Below are positions 15,254-24,876 of a stretch of DNA of 64,000 bases, piece after piece. Each line of letters opens with the position of its first letter. Positions within the stretch are counted from its first letter, which is position 1. The stretch spans positions 2,968,501 to 3,032,500 of the forward strand of contig NC_015945.1 of NCBI RefSeq assembly GCF_000224085.1, given 5' to 3'. The notes below the pieces were generated by a model. That model saw nothing but the letters and a program-made list of their open reading frames with translations. It did no database searches and was not told where the DNA came from. The position numbers were made by a program, and so were the translations under genes. This DNA is from Allomuricauda ruestringensis DSM 13258. GTDB taxonomy: Bacteria; Bacteroidota; Bacteroidia; Flavobacteriales; Flavobacteriaceae.

Positions 15254-15793
15254 AATTCAGCGCTTGGGTTCGAAGAAGTGGAACTGGAACGCTCATCACT
15301 GCAAAATGTACGGAACATCTTTATATTCTGTTGTTATACGGGATTGGCCTATGTTGATGTCAAATCACCGAAAAGATCCAATGTAATCATTGGTACAGAC
15401 GGGAACCCATGGCTATCGCTATGTAGGGAAAAGAGCGATGTGCCGGTAAAGATACCTTTGCTGCCCAAAGCTTTGTCCATAATGGAACGTTACGATACCT
15501 ATGATGAGGAACTGTTACTGCCCGTATGTTCCAACCAAAAAATGAACAAGTACCTCAAGGAAATCGCTGCCAAATGTGAAATTGACCTTAAGGTTACCTG
15601 TCATATCGCCCGCCATACGTTTGCCACTACGGTCTCTTTATCCAACGGTGTTCCGATTGCCACTGTATCAAAGCTTCTTGGGCATTCCAAGATATCCACG
15701 ACCCAGATTTATGCCAAGGTGTTGGAGAAAAAGGTCGGTGAGGATATGAAGGCATTACGGTCGAAACTGGACCTTCTTGAAAATGCTCAATGA
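15254..15793 (+). pseudogene. Tyrosine recombinase (integrase), N-terminally truncated remnant
   Basis: The open frame begins after TAG 15251-15253 and yields about 180 residues, only the catalytic half of a Bacteroidota-type integrase (normally about 400). FIFCCYTGLAYVDVK marks the start of the catalytic domain. HIARHTFATT gives the HxxR box, LGHSKISTTQIYAKV gives the second His and the nucleophile Tyr. The SAM-like DNA-binding half is gone; a GTG at 15278 could start a fragment. With the binding domain missing it should be inactive. A second, more decayed integrase tail lies at 56432-56617 in the opposite orientation. Confidence 0.8.
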
Positions 15794-16037
15794 ACAGAAA
15801 CGGGAATGTCGTGGAACCTTTGAAGCTGTGAAATATAATCGATAATTTATCGAACAATTTTTTATTGAAAAATAATTATATGGAATTAGGTTGGAATTTT
15901 AATTTTGTTGATTCCTATTCACTCAACAAATCTTGCGTAGAAATTTGAATAGCAACTAAAACCACCCCCCCTATAGCAGATAGCATTGATTTTGGTCGGT
16001 AAAACCCTTTTTTTGGTTGCCGGGCGGACCACGCGGC

Positions 16038-16076
16038 CCTTTAATTTTGTTCTCCAGGACTGCCGAAAATTAAAGG
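16038..16076. repeat. Perfect 11-bp inverted repeat before the 16083 gene
   Basis: CCTTTAATTTT (16038-16048) and AAAATTAAAGG (16066-16076) are exact reverse complements separated by 17 bp, ending 6 bp before ATG 16083. The left arm contains TTAATTTTG, resembling a -7 box, so the structure could be an operator or a 5'-UTR hairpin. Confidence 0.5.
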
Positions 16077-16082
16077 TTACCA

Positions 16083-16523
16083 ATGAAAGGTTTAAAAATA
16101 TTTTGTACCGTTCTTCTCATCATTTTTCAGGGTGGTATCTGTGCACAGGAATATTCAATGTACCCGACCAAACAGAGGGATAGAGGTGTCGAAATGGCAA
16201 ACCGGGGATTCAGAAAACTATGCAACCGTATAGCTTTCAATGAAGATTTCGAATACCGTAAGGAACTACGAACTTCTAAGTCCAACAATACCATTTTTCA
16301 TTTTAGAGACACTGTAATCTCAAAAACTCAGGTATTGAGGCATTTTAAAAAAGCTGCAAGAAAATCGGACAACATAGAGGAGTTCCAGCAGTACTTTTTA
16401 AAAAGAAAATTGCACTATATCAAGGTGCTTGACCGAAAGACATTAGCAGAGATTCATCATACGATACGTCTTACCACTTTGAAGGGGTATTTTGACATTC
16501 TGGAGATGTTTTGTCCTATTTGA
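16083..16523 (+). CDS. Small secreted protein of unknown function
   Basis: 146 residues; residues 1-22 (MKGLKIFCTVLLIIFQGGICAQ) are a clear signal peptide. The mature part is basic and largely helical (YRKELRTSKSNNTIFHFRD, QVLRHFKKAARKSDNIEEFQQYF) with no domain I recognise. It lies between the integrase remnant and the efflux operon on the same strand, with about 125 bp before the efflux adaptor, and is preceded by the inverted repeat at 16038-16076. Nothing ties it firmly to efflux. Confidence 0.6.
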   Translation: MKGLKIFCTVLLIIFQGGICAQEYSMYPTKQRDRGVEMANRGFRKLCNRIAFNEDFEYRKELRTSKSNNTIFHFRDTVISKTQVLRHFKKAARKSDNIEEFQQYFLKRKLHYIKVLDRKTLAEIHHTIRLTTLKGYFDILEMFCPI

Positions 16524-16610
16524 TTGGATTTTATCAAAGCTGGAAGGCATAGTTAAGATTTTGGTCATTTCTTAAACTATTATGGTTATCAAAAGTGACT
16601 GTTCTCCATA

Positions 16611-16618
16611 TAATTTTG
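16611..16618 (+). promoter_or_regulatory. -7 box of the RND efflux operon
   Basis: TAATTTTG matches the Bacteroidetes -7 consensus and lies 29 bp before ATG 16648. This argues for that start over the in-frame ATG at 16582. Confidence 0.5.
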
Positions 16619-16647
16619 TCCCTGAAACTAAAATCAAAGTAAAAGTC

Positions 16648-17862
16648 ATGATAAAACTAAACTTTAACACTAAAAGAAACCTGGTCCTTGGAGTGGTCGG
16701 TTTATCGATAGCCATATTCATCTATGCATTTACAACCGCAGGTGGAAAAGAGATTAATCAAAATGCAGGAATGGCAGCATTACCTGTAGAGGTGGCCCTT
16801 CCTGTTCATGAAAACATTACCGAGTGGGACGAGTACACCGGTAGATTTGAGGCCAGCAGTAGGGTAGAGGTCCGTGCCAGGGTAAGTGGATTTCTGGAAA
16901 AGGTAAATTTCGAGGATGGTCAACATGTGGATAAGGGGCAGGTACTCTTTGTTATCGATCAAAGGCCCTTTAAAATCGCATTGGATGAGGCTCAGGCCAA
17001 CTATGCCCAAACTGCGGCATCGCTTCAAACTGCACAGGATAATTTTGTTAGGGTCGAATCCTTAAGGGAAACAGGAGCTTTGTCCATCGAGGAATATGAC
17101 CGAAGAAAGCAGGCACTGGTACATGCAGAGGCCAGTATTCAATTGGCACAGGCAATGGTCGATAACGCCAAGCTCAACTTGGAGTTCACCAAAGTAAAGG
17201 CCCCAATTTCAGGACTTGTAAGCAGGGATAGGGTAAATGAGGGCAATATTATAGATGGTGGTAGTGCCAATTCAACCTTGTTGACGACCATTGTTGCAAC
17301 CAGTCCCATCCATTTTTACTTTACTGGAAGTGAATCCGATTATTTAAGGTACGTGAGACTGGCCAGAAATGGTGAACGCGGCGAGGCTCGTTCTGAAGGA
17401 TTGCCCGTGTTCATAAAATTGCTTGATGAAGAGGAGTTTGCACATGAGGCAAAAATGGATTTTGTGGATAATGAAATCGATCATAATTCCGGAACGATTG
17501 AGAGTAGGGCAGTGCTGGAAAACAAGGATCATTTACTTGAACCTGGTATGTTCGGCAAGGCCAAACTATTGGGAAGTGCTGAGCATGATGCGGTGATGAT
17601 CCCCGATGAGATTATCGGTACGAACCAGTCCATGCGCTTTGTGTACACTTTGAACGATAAAAATAAAGTAGTAAGCAAAACGGTAACATTGGGACCGTTG
17701 CATTCCAACGGACTTAGGATTGTCAGGGAAGGGATTTCGTCAGAGGATAAAGTCATTGTCAACAACATACAAAAGATAAGACCAGGGATGGTAGTAAACC
17801 CTTCGCAAGTAGCGATCGAGGGGGAAACCAACAGTCTGACAACCGTAGCACAGGCGCACTAA
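16648..17862 (+). CDS. RND efflux periplasmic adaptor subunit (HlyD/AcrA family)
   Basis: 404 residues. An N-terminal hydrophobic anchor (LVLGVVGLSIAIFIYAF) is followed by the adaptor layout: beta-barrel/lipoyl strands (EYTGRFEASSRVEVRARVSGFLEKVNF, DGQHVDKGQVLFVID), an alpha-helical hairpin (about 90-160, LDEAQANYAQTAASLQTA), the second lipoyl half (LEFTKVKAPISGLVSRD) and the membrane-proximal domain. It bridges the inner-membrane pump and the outer-membrane factor encoded downstream. I start at 16648 because the -7 box at 16611-16618 lies upstream of it; ATG 16582 would precede transcription. Confidence 0.92.
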   Translation: MIKLNFNTKRNLVLGVVGLSIAIFIYAFTTAGGKEINQNAGMAALPVEVALPVHENITEWDEYTGRFEASSRVEVRARVSGFLEKVNFEDGQHVDKGQVLFVIDQRPFKIALDEAQANYAQTAASLQTAQDNFVRVESLRETGALSIEEYDRRKQALVHAEASIQLAQAMVDNAKLNLEFTKVKAPISGLVSRDRVNEGNIIDGGSANSTLLTTIVATSPIHFYFTGSESDYLRYVRLARNGERGEARSEGLPVFIKLLDEEEFAHEAKMDFVDNEIDHNSGTIESRAVLENKDHLLEPGMFGKAKLLGSAEHDAVMIPDEIIGTNQSMRFVYTLNDKNKVVSKTVTLGPLHSNGLRIVREGISSEDKVIVNNIQKIRPGMVVNPSQVAIEGETNSLTTVAQAH

Positions 17863-17968
17863 TCCCATAAAATAAAATCAAAATAGTACCACCTATACCT
17901 TCTGACCACCATTTTTTACTGGTGCAGGATAGGTAGTGGGAGACCTATTTTCAAAACAAAAACATAAA

Positions 17969-20900
17969 ATGAAGTTTAGCCATTTATTTATCAAGAGACC
18001 CATTTTTGCTGCCGTGCTCAGTGTCCTTATACTAATCGTGGGCGGGCTGGCGTATGTCTCTTTGCCTATTTCACAATTCCCGGATGTGGCCCCACCGACC
18101 ATTGAGGTGGTGGCTACCTATCCAGGGGCTAATGCCCAGACCCTTTCCGAGAGCGTAGCGGCGCCATTGGAAAAGGAAATCAACGGTGTGGAGGATATGA
18201 TCTATATGACTTCACAGTCCTCTGCGGATGGTCGAGTGGTGCTACAGGTGGCCTTTGAATTGGGAACGGATCTTGATAGGGCCCAAGTACAAGTGCAGAA
18301 CCGAGTGGCCATTGCAGAGCCGCGATTGCCCGAATCCGTGAAGCGTTTGGGGATTACAACCAAAAAGATATCTCCCGATATGCTCCTTGTGGTGAATATG
18401 TATTCACCCAACAAAACCTATGACCAAATCTACATGGGCAATTATGCAGTACTTCAATTGAAGGATGAGATTGCCCGTATAAAAGGGGTTGGTGATATCC
18501 AAATCTTTGGAGCTGCGGAATATGCCATGCGAATTTGGCTCGATCCGGATAAAATTTCGACCCTAGACATAACGGCAGGCGAGGTTGTTGCTGCATTACG
18601 AGCACAGAACGTACAAATTGCCAGTGGTACCCTAAATACTTTGCCTTCAGGGAACCAGTCAGCCTTTGAGGTCAATATACAGACCCAGGGTAAACTTGTG
18701 TCCACTGAACAGTTTGAGAACGTTATCATCAAATCCAGCGAAGATGGCAGAATCGTTCGGCTCAAGGATGTGGGGCGTGTCGAGCTAGGGGCGCAGAACT
18801 ATGCCACCAAAGGGTATTTGGGCAAAGATCCGGCAATCGCCATGCCGATCTTTCAACAACCGGGGGGAAATGCCTTGGAAACGGCATCCCAAATCCAGGA
18901 TAAAATGCAGGAGCTCGCTAAAAATTTCCCAGAAGATTTAAAGTATAAGATTGCCTATAACCCAATCGAGTTTATCCAAAAATCGGTTGATGAGGTGTAC
19001 CGTACTATTTTTGAAGCTGTCATTCTGGTGGTGTTGGTGATTTTATTGTTCCTCCAATCGTGGAGGGCGGCCATTATCCCAATTCTTGCCATCCCGGTTT
19101 CCCTCATCGGAACTTTTGCGGTGATGCAGGCCATAGGATTTTCCCTGAACAACCTAACATTGTTCGGTCTGGTACTGGCCATAGGCATTGTGGTGGATGA
19201 CGCCATTGTCGTGGTCGAAAACATGGAACGGTATTTGGCAAAAGGGCTATCCCCTAAAGAGGCGGCCTTTAAGACAATGGATGAGGTCGGGGGAGCCCTT
19301 GTTGCCATTGGGCTGGTTTTAATAGCTGTCTTTATTCCCACCGCGTTTTTAGAGGGTATTTCAGGACAATTTTATAAGCAGTTCGGGATGACGATTGCCG
19401 TGGCAACTGCCATTTCAGTTTTTGTTTCCCTTACCTTGAGCCCGGCCATGGCCGCACTGCTCATGAAGCATGAGGATAGAACACATAGGAAGAAAACATC
19501 TATGCTCATGAGACCGATGGCCTATATTGGCAATACCTTTAATGGTTTCATGGATAAGCTTTCCGAGCGCTATGGTAAGGCCGTTCATAAATTGGTACGG
19601 ACCGCCACGATGGTCATGGTGGTTTATTTTGGATTGATCGCCATCACAGGCTTTGAATTCAATCGGGTTTCCCAAGGATTCATTCCTGCCATGGACCAAC
19701 AGTATTTTATCACCATTGTGCAACTTCCCCCAGGATCTTCCCTTTCCAGGACCGATAAAGTTATCCGTGAAGTACTTGATCTGGGATTGGATATCGATGG
19801 AGTGGAAAACGCAGTTTCATTTGCTGGTTTCGATGCGGCCTCATTTACCAATGCGTCCAACGCAGCAGCTGTGTTTTTAACATTGGAGGATTTTGAACTG
19901 CGCAATGAAAAAGGATTGGATTATGAAGACCTTTTGGGAACGGTGAGGGCAAAATTCGCCCAAATTGATGATGCAATAGTATTGGTCATTCCACCACCGT
20001 CGGTCAGGGGCATCGGTAATGCTGGGGGATTTAGAATGATGGTCCAGGATAGGGCCAATTTGGGAACGGATGAATTGCTCAAGGCCACCAACGAATTGGC
20101 GATGGCAGCCAATCAAGACCCAATATTGAACAATGTGTTCAGCTTTTTCAATAACCAGACCCCACAATTATTCTTGGATATTGACCGTGTAAAGGCCGAA
20201 AAATTGGGAATTGATGTGGGCCAGATATTTCAATCCTTGGAAATTTATATGGGTTCCGCTTTTGTGAACGAATTCAATTATCTGGGAAGAACCTTTCAGG
20301 TCACAGCACAAGCGGATGCCCCGAATCGGTTGACACCGGATGATATTTCAAGGATAAAGGTCCGCAATAAACAAGGTAATATGATTCCGTTGGGTACGGT
20401 TTCCCAGCAAAAGGATATTGCAGGGCCTTCTAGAGTTCCAAGGTTCAACCTCTATCCATCGGCTTCCCTCAATGGGGATTTTGCTCCGGGCTACAGTTCT
20501 GGACAAGGATTGGATAGAATGGAAGAGCTTGCTGCGGAAATTCTTCCTCAGGGAATTTCCTTTCAATGGACGGAAATCGCCTATCAAGAAAGGGAAGCCG
20601 GGAATACGGCAGGTATTGCCTTTTTGTTGGCCGTAGTGTTCGTGTTCCTTTTATTGGCAGCGCAATTTGAGAGTCTGGTGTTACCACTTGCCGTGATCTT
20701 TATTGTACCCATGGTATTGCTTTCAGCGATGATCGGGGTCGACCTGGCAGGTCTTGACAACAATATCATGGTTCAGATAGGTCTTGTAGTATTGGTAGGT
20801 CTTGCTAGTAAGAATGCCATTTTGATTGTGGAATTCGCCAAGCAGTTGGAGGATCAAGGTGAAGACTTGAAAACAGCGGTGATCGAGGCTTCAAAATTGA

Positions 20901-21139
20901 GGCTGCGTCCCATTTTGATGACGGCCATGGCATTTATTCTCGGTGTGGTACCGTTGGCCCTGGCGACCGGAGCGGGAGCAGAGCTGCGGGTTTCGTTGGG
21001 TATTGCGGTATTCAGCGGTATGCTTGGAGTAACATTATTTGGAATTTTCCTGACCCCCGTGTTCTACTACTTGGGCCGAAAATGGTCTTTAAAAAAAACG
21101 AAGGAGAAGAAAGTAGCATTGGTACATCAGCATAATTAG
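17969..21139 (+). CDS. RND multidrug efflux pump, HAE1 family (AcrB-like)
   Basis: 1056 residues from ATG 17969 (MKFSHLFIKRPIFAAVLSVLI, the typical first helix). Twelve membrane helices and two large periplasmic loops are arranged as in AcrB. The proton-relay helix is recognisable as LVLAIGIVVDDAIVVVENMER, with the paired aspartates of TM4, and the TM10-11 region as LVVLVGLASKNAILIVEFAKQ with the conserved Lys. Signatures such as FPDVAPPTIEVVATYPGAN place it in the hydrophobe/amphiphile branch rather than the metal branch. Forms a tripartite pump with 16648-17862 and 21157-22626; likely substrates are drugs, bile-like detergents or metabolites. Confidence 0.93.
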   Translation: MKFSHLFIKRPIFAAVLSVLILIVGGLAYVSLPISQFPDVAPPTIEVVATYPGANAQTLSESVAAPLEKEINGVEDMIYMTSQSSADGRVVLQVAFELGTDLDRAQVQVQNRVAIAEPRLPESVKRLGITTKKISPDMLLVVNMYSPNKTYDQIYMGNYAVLQLKDEIARIKGVGDIQIFGAAEYAMRIWLDPDKISTLDITAGEVVAALRAQNVQIASGTLNTLPSGNQSAFEVNIQTQGKLVSTEQFENVIIKSSEDGRIVRLKDVGRVELGAQNYATKGYLGKDPAIAMPIFQQPGGNALETASQIQDKMQELAKNFPEDLKYKIAYNPIEFIQKSVDEVYRTIFEAVILVVLVILLFLQSWRAAIIPILAIPVSLIGTFAVMQAIGFSLNNLTLFGLVLAIGIVVDDAIVVVENMERYLAKGLSPKEAAFKTMDEVGGALVAIGLVLIAVFIPTAFLEGISGQFYKQFGMTIAVATAISVFVSLTLSPAMAALLMKHEDRTHRKKTSMLMRPMAYIGNTFNGFMDKLSERYGKAVHKLVRTATMVMVVYFGLIAITGFEFNRVSQGFIPAMDQQYFITIVQLPPGSSLSRTDKVIREVLDLGLDIDGVENAVSFAGFDAASFTNASNAAAVFLTLEDFELRNEKGLDYEDLLGTVRAKFAQIDDAIVLVIPPPSVRGIGNAGGFRMMVQDRANLGTDELLKATNELAMAANQDPILNNVFSFFNNQTPQLFLDIDRVKAEKLGIDVGQIFQSLEIYMGSAFVNEFNYLGRTFQVTAQADAPNRLTPDDISRIKVRNKQGNMIPLGTVSQQKDIAGPSRVPRFNLYPSASLNGDFAPGYSSGQGLDRMEELAAEILPQGISFQWTEIAYQEREAGNTAGIAFLLAVVFVFLLLAAQFESLVLPLAVIFIVPMVLLSAMIGVDLAGLDNNIMVQIGLVVLVGLASKNAILIVEFAKQLEDQGEDLKTAVIEASKLRLRPILMTAMAFILGVVPLALATGAGAELRVSLGIAVFSGMLGVTLFGIFLTPVFYYLGRKWSLKKTKEKKVALVHQHN

Positions 21140-21156
21140 AATCAGAAAAAACAACA

Positions 21157-22626
21157 ATGAAAAAATCAATTGTAATACTAATTACCACATTCGTCTTGGC
21201 TTCCTGTGGCGTCACAAAGCGCGATTATGATGTCCGCAACCAAGTGAATGTTGGAGGGGACTTTCTTGAAAAGGAAATCGCCGATAAAGCTTTTACCCAA
21301 GCCATCATTACCAAAGCATGGTGGTCTGAATTCAATGACCCGGTTCTTGATACGCTTATGGAAAAAGCAAGAAGGCATAACTTGGACATCAATGCAGCAG
21401 TGGCAAATTATAAAGCCTCCCGTGCATTCCTAAAGGAGAACAAACTGGATCGGCTCCCAACGGTTACCGCCAACGGGGATTATACCAGGACCCGGTTGGG
21501 CGAAAATGTATTTGTTCAGGGCAGCAACCCTACTTTTAGCACCTATAGTGCAAGTTTGGATGCCTTTTGGGAGGTCGATCTTTTCGGAAGGGTGACCAAT
21601 AGGATTAAGGGGGCTTATGCCAACAGTAATCTGGCTTTGGCCGATATGAACGGCATCTATGTGAGCATATTTGCTGAAGTGGCCAATAGTTATATGGAGC
21701 TTCGCGGAACGCAATATCTATTGGATATCGCCCAACGAAATTTACAAGGCCAGCAAGAAACTTATGATCTTACGGTCAAATTGTCGGAGGCCGGTACCAG
21801 TAATAGTCTGGATGTGTCCAGGGCTTTGGCCCAACTTGAGCGCACCCGTGCCAGTATTCCACCTTTGGAGGCCAGGGTAGAGGCACTAAAAAACAATCTC
21901 AGTGTATTGATCGGGGAGGTGCCGGGCAATTTGGATGCTGAAATTGCCAGTAAGCAACCTTTACCAAGTCTACCTGCAACGGTGGCTTTGGGCAATGTTC
22001 AAGAAATGCTCAGGAGGCGACCCGATGTTCGCCAAGCAGAAGCAGCACTTCAAGTTAGGATTGCGGCCTATAATATTTCGGTGGCGGATCTATATCCCAA
22101 AATAGAATTTGGGGGTTCCGTGGGATTTTCGGCTGTGGATTTTTCCAACTTTGGAGAAAAACCATCGTTCACTTGGAGCCTGGTTCCCAGCATCAGTTGG
22201 GCAGCATTCAATTTGGGCCGTGTAAAGCAGCAGGTCAAAAAGAACGATGCCCTTGCCATTGCAGCCATCAACCAATATGAAAAGGCCGTCCTTCAGGGAT
22301 TGGAAGAAATAAAGACTTCTTTAAGCAACTATACCAAAGAGTTGCAAAGAAGGGAGATTTTACGCATATCCTCTAAAGCAAGCGCCCAGGCTGCGGACTT
22401 TGCAAAACAACGCTTTAATTCCGGATTGGACAGTTTTATTGATTATCTCAATGCGGACAACACTTTATTGCAAGCAGAGAATGCATTAGCTTTAAGCGAA
22501 ATTTCGTCCGCTACGTCCCTCATTGCCATTTACAAAGCTTTAGGTGGAGGATGGGAGATCATCTCAGCGGAAGAATTGGACAGTAAATTTGAAACCATGC
22601 AATTGGCCAAGGCCAAAGGCGATTAA
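21157..22626 (+). CDS. TolC/OprM-type outer-membrane efflux lipoprotein
   Basis: 489 residues. The lipobox LASCG (Cys about residue 17) predicts a lipid-anchored outer-membrane factor of the OprM/NodT type. Two homologous halves carry the coiled-coil repeats: WWSEFNDPVLDTLMEKARRHNLDI..AAVANYKASRA in the first and RRRPDVRQAEAALQVRIAAYNISVADLYPKI in the second. It supplies the exit duct for the RND pump, 17 bp downstream of it in the same operon. Confidence 0.93.
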   Translation: MKKSIVILITTFVLASCGVTKRDYDVRNQVNVGGDFLEKEIADKAFTQAIITKAWWSEFNDPVLDTLMEKARRHNLDINAAVANYKASRAFLKENKLDRLPTVTANGDYTRTRLGENVFVQGSNPTFSTYSASLDAFWEVDLFGRVTNRIKGAYANSNLALADMNGIYVSIFAEVANSYMELRGTQYLLDIAQRNLQGQQETYDLTVKLSEAGTSNSLDVSRALAQLERTRASIPPLEARVEALKNNLSVLIGEVPGNLDAEIASKQPLPSLPATVALGNVQEMLRRRPDVRQAEAALQVRIAAYNISVADLYPKIEFGGSVGFSAVDFSNFGEKPSFTWSLVPSISWAAFNLGRVKQQVKKNDALAIAAINQYEKAVLQGLEEIKTSLSNYTKELQRREILRISSKASAQAADFAKQRFNSGLDSFIDYLNADNTLLQAENALALSEISSATSLIAIYKALGGGWEIISAEELDSKFETMQLAKAKGD

Positions 22627-22692
22627 AATGACATGTAAGGTGGGTCGGATATATGAGACTAAACCTCGGTATCTCGACCCATCCGATTATTT

Positions 22693-23580
22693 ATGAGCAA
22701 GGCTGACATACCAGTTTTTGAAAATACAAATGACCTTCATGAGGCCGTAGGGTTTGCCCATAGGAGCCATATACCCAATTTTGATGTCTTTGCCGTAGAG
22801 GATTTGGGGGCCACATCAAGAAGGTGCATGCCACCCTATCGACAGGGGTTTTATCAGATAGGGTTGCTGAACTATACGGGAACAAGTAGGCTGAACCTGA
22901 ATACAGATGTGATGGAACTAGAGGAGTTTCCGTTGTGGTTCGTAGTACCAGGACAGATCTTCTCATGGGTTAGGGATGAGAAAATGTCAGGTTTTTATGT
23001 GATGTTCAGAAAAGAGTTTTTGATCAATACGTTTCCTGACCTTCATAAGGATTTTCCCTTTTTGAAGATGACCGAGAACAATGTGATGATGCTCACCAAA
23101 GAAGAACATGAATCGCTGAACTTTGATATAGAACGAATGCACTCCGTATTTAAAAACCCGCATCCCTATCAGGAAAAAATGCTCGAAGGTATGCTGGGCT
23201 CCCTGTTGTATTTCTGCAAGGCAATACATGAACGGCATAAGACCACGGAAAATCATTTGAGCAGGTCTCAAATTATAGCAAACCAGTTTGAGGCCTTGGT
23301 GGATAAGATGTATGTTGACACAAAGAATGTGAGCGATTATGCCGAAGAATTGAACATAACACCGAATTATCTGACCACGACCATCAAGAAATTGACCGGA
23401 AAAAGTGCCAAGGATATCATTCAGGAGCGACTTTTGATGGAAAGTAAGAGTTTGTTGAAATATTCTGGTCTCGATATATCGGAAATTGCATATCGTTTAA
23501 ATTTTCAGGAACCGACCCATTTTACTAGATTCTTTAAGAATTTAAGTGGCGTTACGCCCAATCAATTTAGGAGAATGTAA
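22693..23580 (+). CDS. AraC-family transcriptional regulator
   Basis: 295 residues: an N-terminal cupin-like sensing domain (CMPPYRQGFYQIGLLNYTGTSRLN..PLWFVVPGQIFSWVR) and a C-terminal double HTH (about 195-295; YAEELNITPNYLTTTIKKLTGKSAKDII and LDISEIAYRLNFQEPTHFTRFFKNLSGVTPNQFRRM). It follows the efflux operon by 66 bp on the same strand and probably controls it or the following SDR. Local regulation is inferred from position only. Confidence 0.9.
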   Translation: MSKADIPVFENTNDLHEAVGFAHRSHIPNFDVFAVEDLGATSRRCMPPYRQGFYQIGLLNYTGTSRLNLNTDVMELEEFPLWFVVPGQIFSWVRDEKMSGFYVMFRKEFLINTFPDLHKDFPFLKMTENNVMMLTKEEHESLNFDIERMHSVFKNPHPYQEKMLEGMLGSLLYFCKAIHERHKTTENHLSRSQIIANQFEALVDKMYVDTKNVSDYAEELNITPNYLTTTIKKLTGKSAKDIIQERLLMESKSLLKYSGLDISEIAYRLNFQEPTHFTRFFKNLSGVTPNQFRRM

Positions 23581-23656
23581 AAAAGGTCCTGTAGCACTGA
23601 TCGAACCGACTAAATAATTATGAAAACGATGTTTTTAACAATGAAAAACCGTACAC

Positions 23657-23664
23657 TAAATTTG
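23657..23664 (+). promoter_or_regulatory. -7 box of the SDR gene
   Basis: TAAATTTG fits TAnnTTTG and lies 25 bp before ATG 23690, so the SDR has its own promoter rather than depending on read-through from the AraC gene. Confidence 0.45.
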
Positions 23665-23689
23665 TAAAATGTTTTAAAAATGGATTGTA

Positions 23690-24358
23690 ATGAATAGGAA
23701 GCATGTTGCCGTTGTTACGGAAGCTGGTAATGGATTGGGCAAGAAATTTGCAAAGATCCTGAAGGACAATGATTATAATGTTGTGCTGGCCGCTTGTAGG
23801 GAGAGTTATGAAAAACTTTCCAAAGACGGGGAAGGTTTACGTGATTATGAACTTATCGAAGTCGATTTTACTTCAGAAGAAAGTCTGGCAACATTCGAAA
23901 AAACTATCTGCGAATCGTATGGAAAATTGGACTTGCTGATCAACAATGCGGAAATCGTAAACGGTTTTGGACACAAAATAGATCAGATCAACATCGAGGA
24001 CATAAAGGAAGTCTACGAGATCAATTTCTTTTCGGTCATACGGACCATTCAGGTGCTCAAGCCTTTATTGAAGAAAAGTAATGATCCCCGTATCATAAAT
24101 ATTACCAGTTCCTTGGGAGAAATCGATAAAATGAAGGATGAGTCCTTTTGCTATTCGGGGTACAGCCTTACCGCTTATTCTACGTCAAAAGCGGCCCTTA
24201 ACATGTTTACCCATTTACAGTGCAAGGAGTTCAAGCCTTCCAAGATCAAGATGTACAGTTTTGATCCTGTAAATATGAAAAATTGCACCTATAATTCCGT
24301 TATCATTTGTGATGGTGTCAAGGATGAGTTTATCTCCTTGATCGAAAGAAAGGCATAG
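23690..24358 (+). CDS. SDR-family protein with altered cofactor motifs
   Basis: 222 residues with a Rossmann fold and the SDR active site (S in ITSS, Tyr and Lys in AYSTSKAALN). Two normally invariant glycines differ: TGxxxGxG reads TEAGNGLG (residues 10-17, Gly to Glu), and NNAG reads NNAE. Glu at those positions would crowd or repel the nucleotide, so cofactor use may be changed. About 20-30 residues shorter than a standard SDR; the C-terminal substrate lid (SFDPVNMKN) is also unusual. It follows the AraC gene and may be a regulated detoxification enzyme. Confidence 0.8.
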   Translation: MNRKHVAVVTEAGNGLGKKFAKILKDNDYNVVLAACRESYEKLSKDGEGLRDYELIEVDFTSEESLATFEKTICESYGKLDLLINNAEIVNGFGHKIDQINIEDIKEVYEINFFSVIRTIQVLKPLLKKSNDPRIINITSSLGEIDKMKDESFCYSGYSLTAYSTSKAALNMFTHLQCKEFKPSKIKMYSFDPVNMKNCTYNSVIICDGVKDEFISLIERKA

Positions 24359-24777
24359 CATCTCATTTTCCCCTTAAAAATTTCTTGGCTGGGTGCTTCA
24401 ATAAGTGTACTTGCAACAAAAAATTTGATAATTGTATAAGAGTCTTGCTGTTGACTATTCATGATACATTATAAATTTCTTTTTCAGATTCTTCTATTGT
24501 TTTATGGTCCAACATTTCATTTTTTCAAGCAGAGGTATCATCTGTCAGATGACACAAAAAATTAACAGGAACAGGAAGGCGATATAATTTAATACTCCCT
24601 AATCGTTATTGCTGTTTGGAGACACAACATTTCCCTGATAGCCCAAATCATCCAAATTTCCCCTCGGTACAATTAAACCCTGGTGAAATTTATTCTTCCA
24701 TAACAGTGTACAAAATTTCAAATATGTGACTTTGGTTATGTGATCCCATGTCTAACCATTTACATTGTCAAATATAA
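24359..24777. other. Non-coding stretch between the SDR gene and the terminator
   Basis: About 420 bp without a supportable gene. The only structure I see is the palindrome TCATCTG-T-CAGATGA at 24538-24552. Confidence 0.4.
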
Positions 24778-24800
24778 AAAGCCCTAATAATTAGGGCTTT
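24778..24800. terminator. Bidirectional intrinsic terminator
   Basis: AAAGCCCTAA-TAA-TTAGGGCTTT is a perfect 10-bp stem with a 3-nt loop, flanked by A and T runs. It serves the convergent amidohydrolase (ending 24877) and any rightward transcript from the SDR gene. Confidence 0.75.
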
Positions 24801-24876
24801 AAACAGCTTAGTGAAAGACTTAAACTTCCTTCAAAATTGCTTAGAAATAGTATTGTTTGTAAAAAAACTTATAGTT

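Noticed and set aside
16582..16647. Upstream start for the efflux adaptor
   Set aside because: The -7 box TAATTTTG at 16611-16618 lies inside this extension, so the ATG at 16648 is preferred.
17881..17945. Imperfect hairpin (CCACCTAT / ATAGGTAGTGG) between the efflux adaptor and pump genes
   Set aside because: Stem is interrupted and there is no T run; the two genes are clearly co-transcribed.
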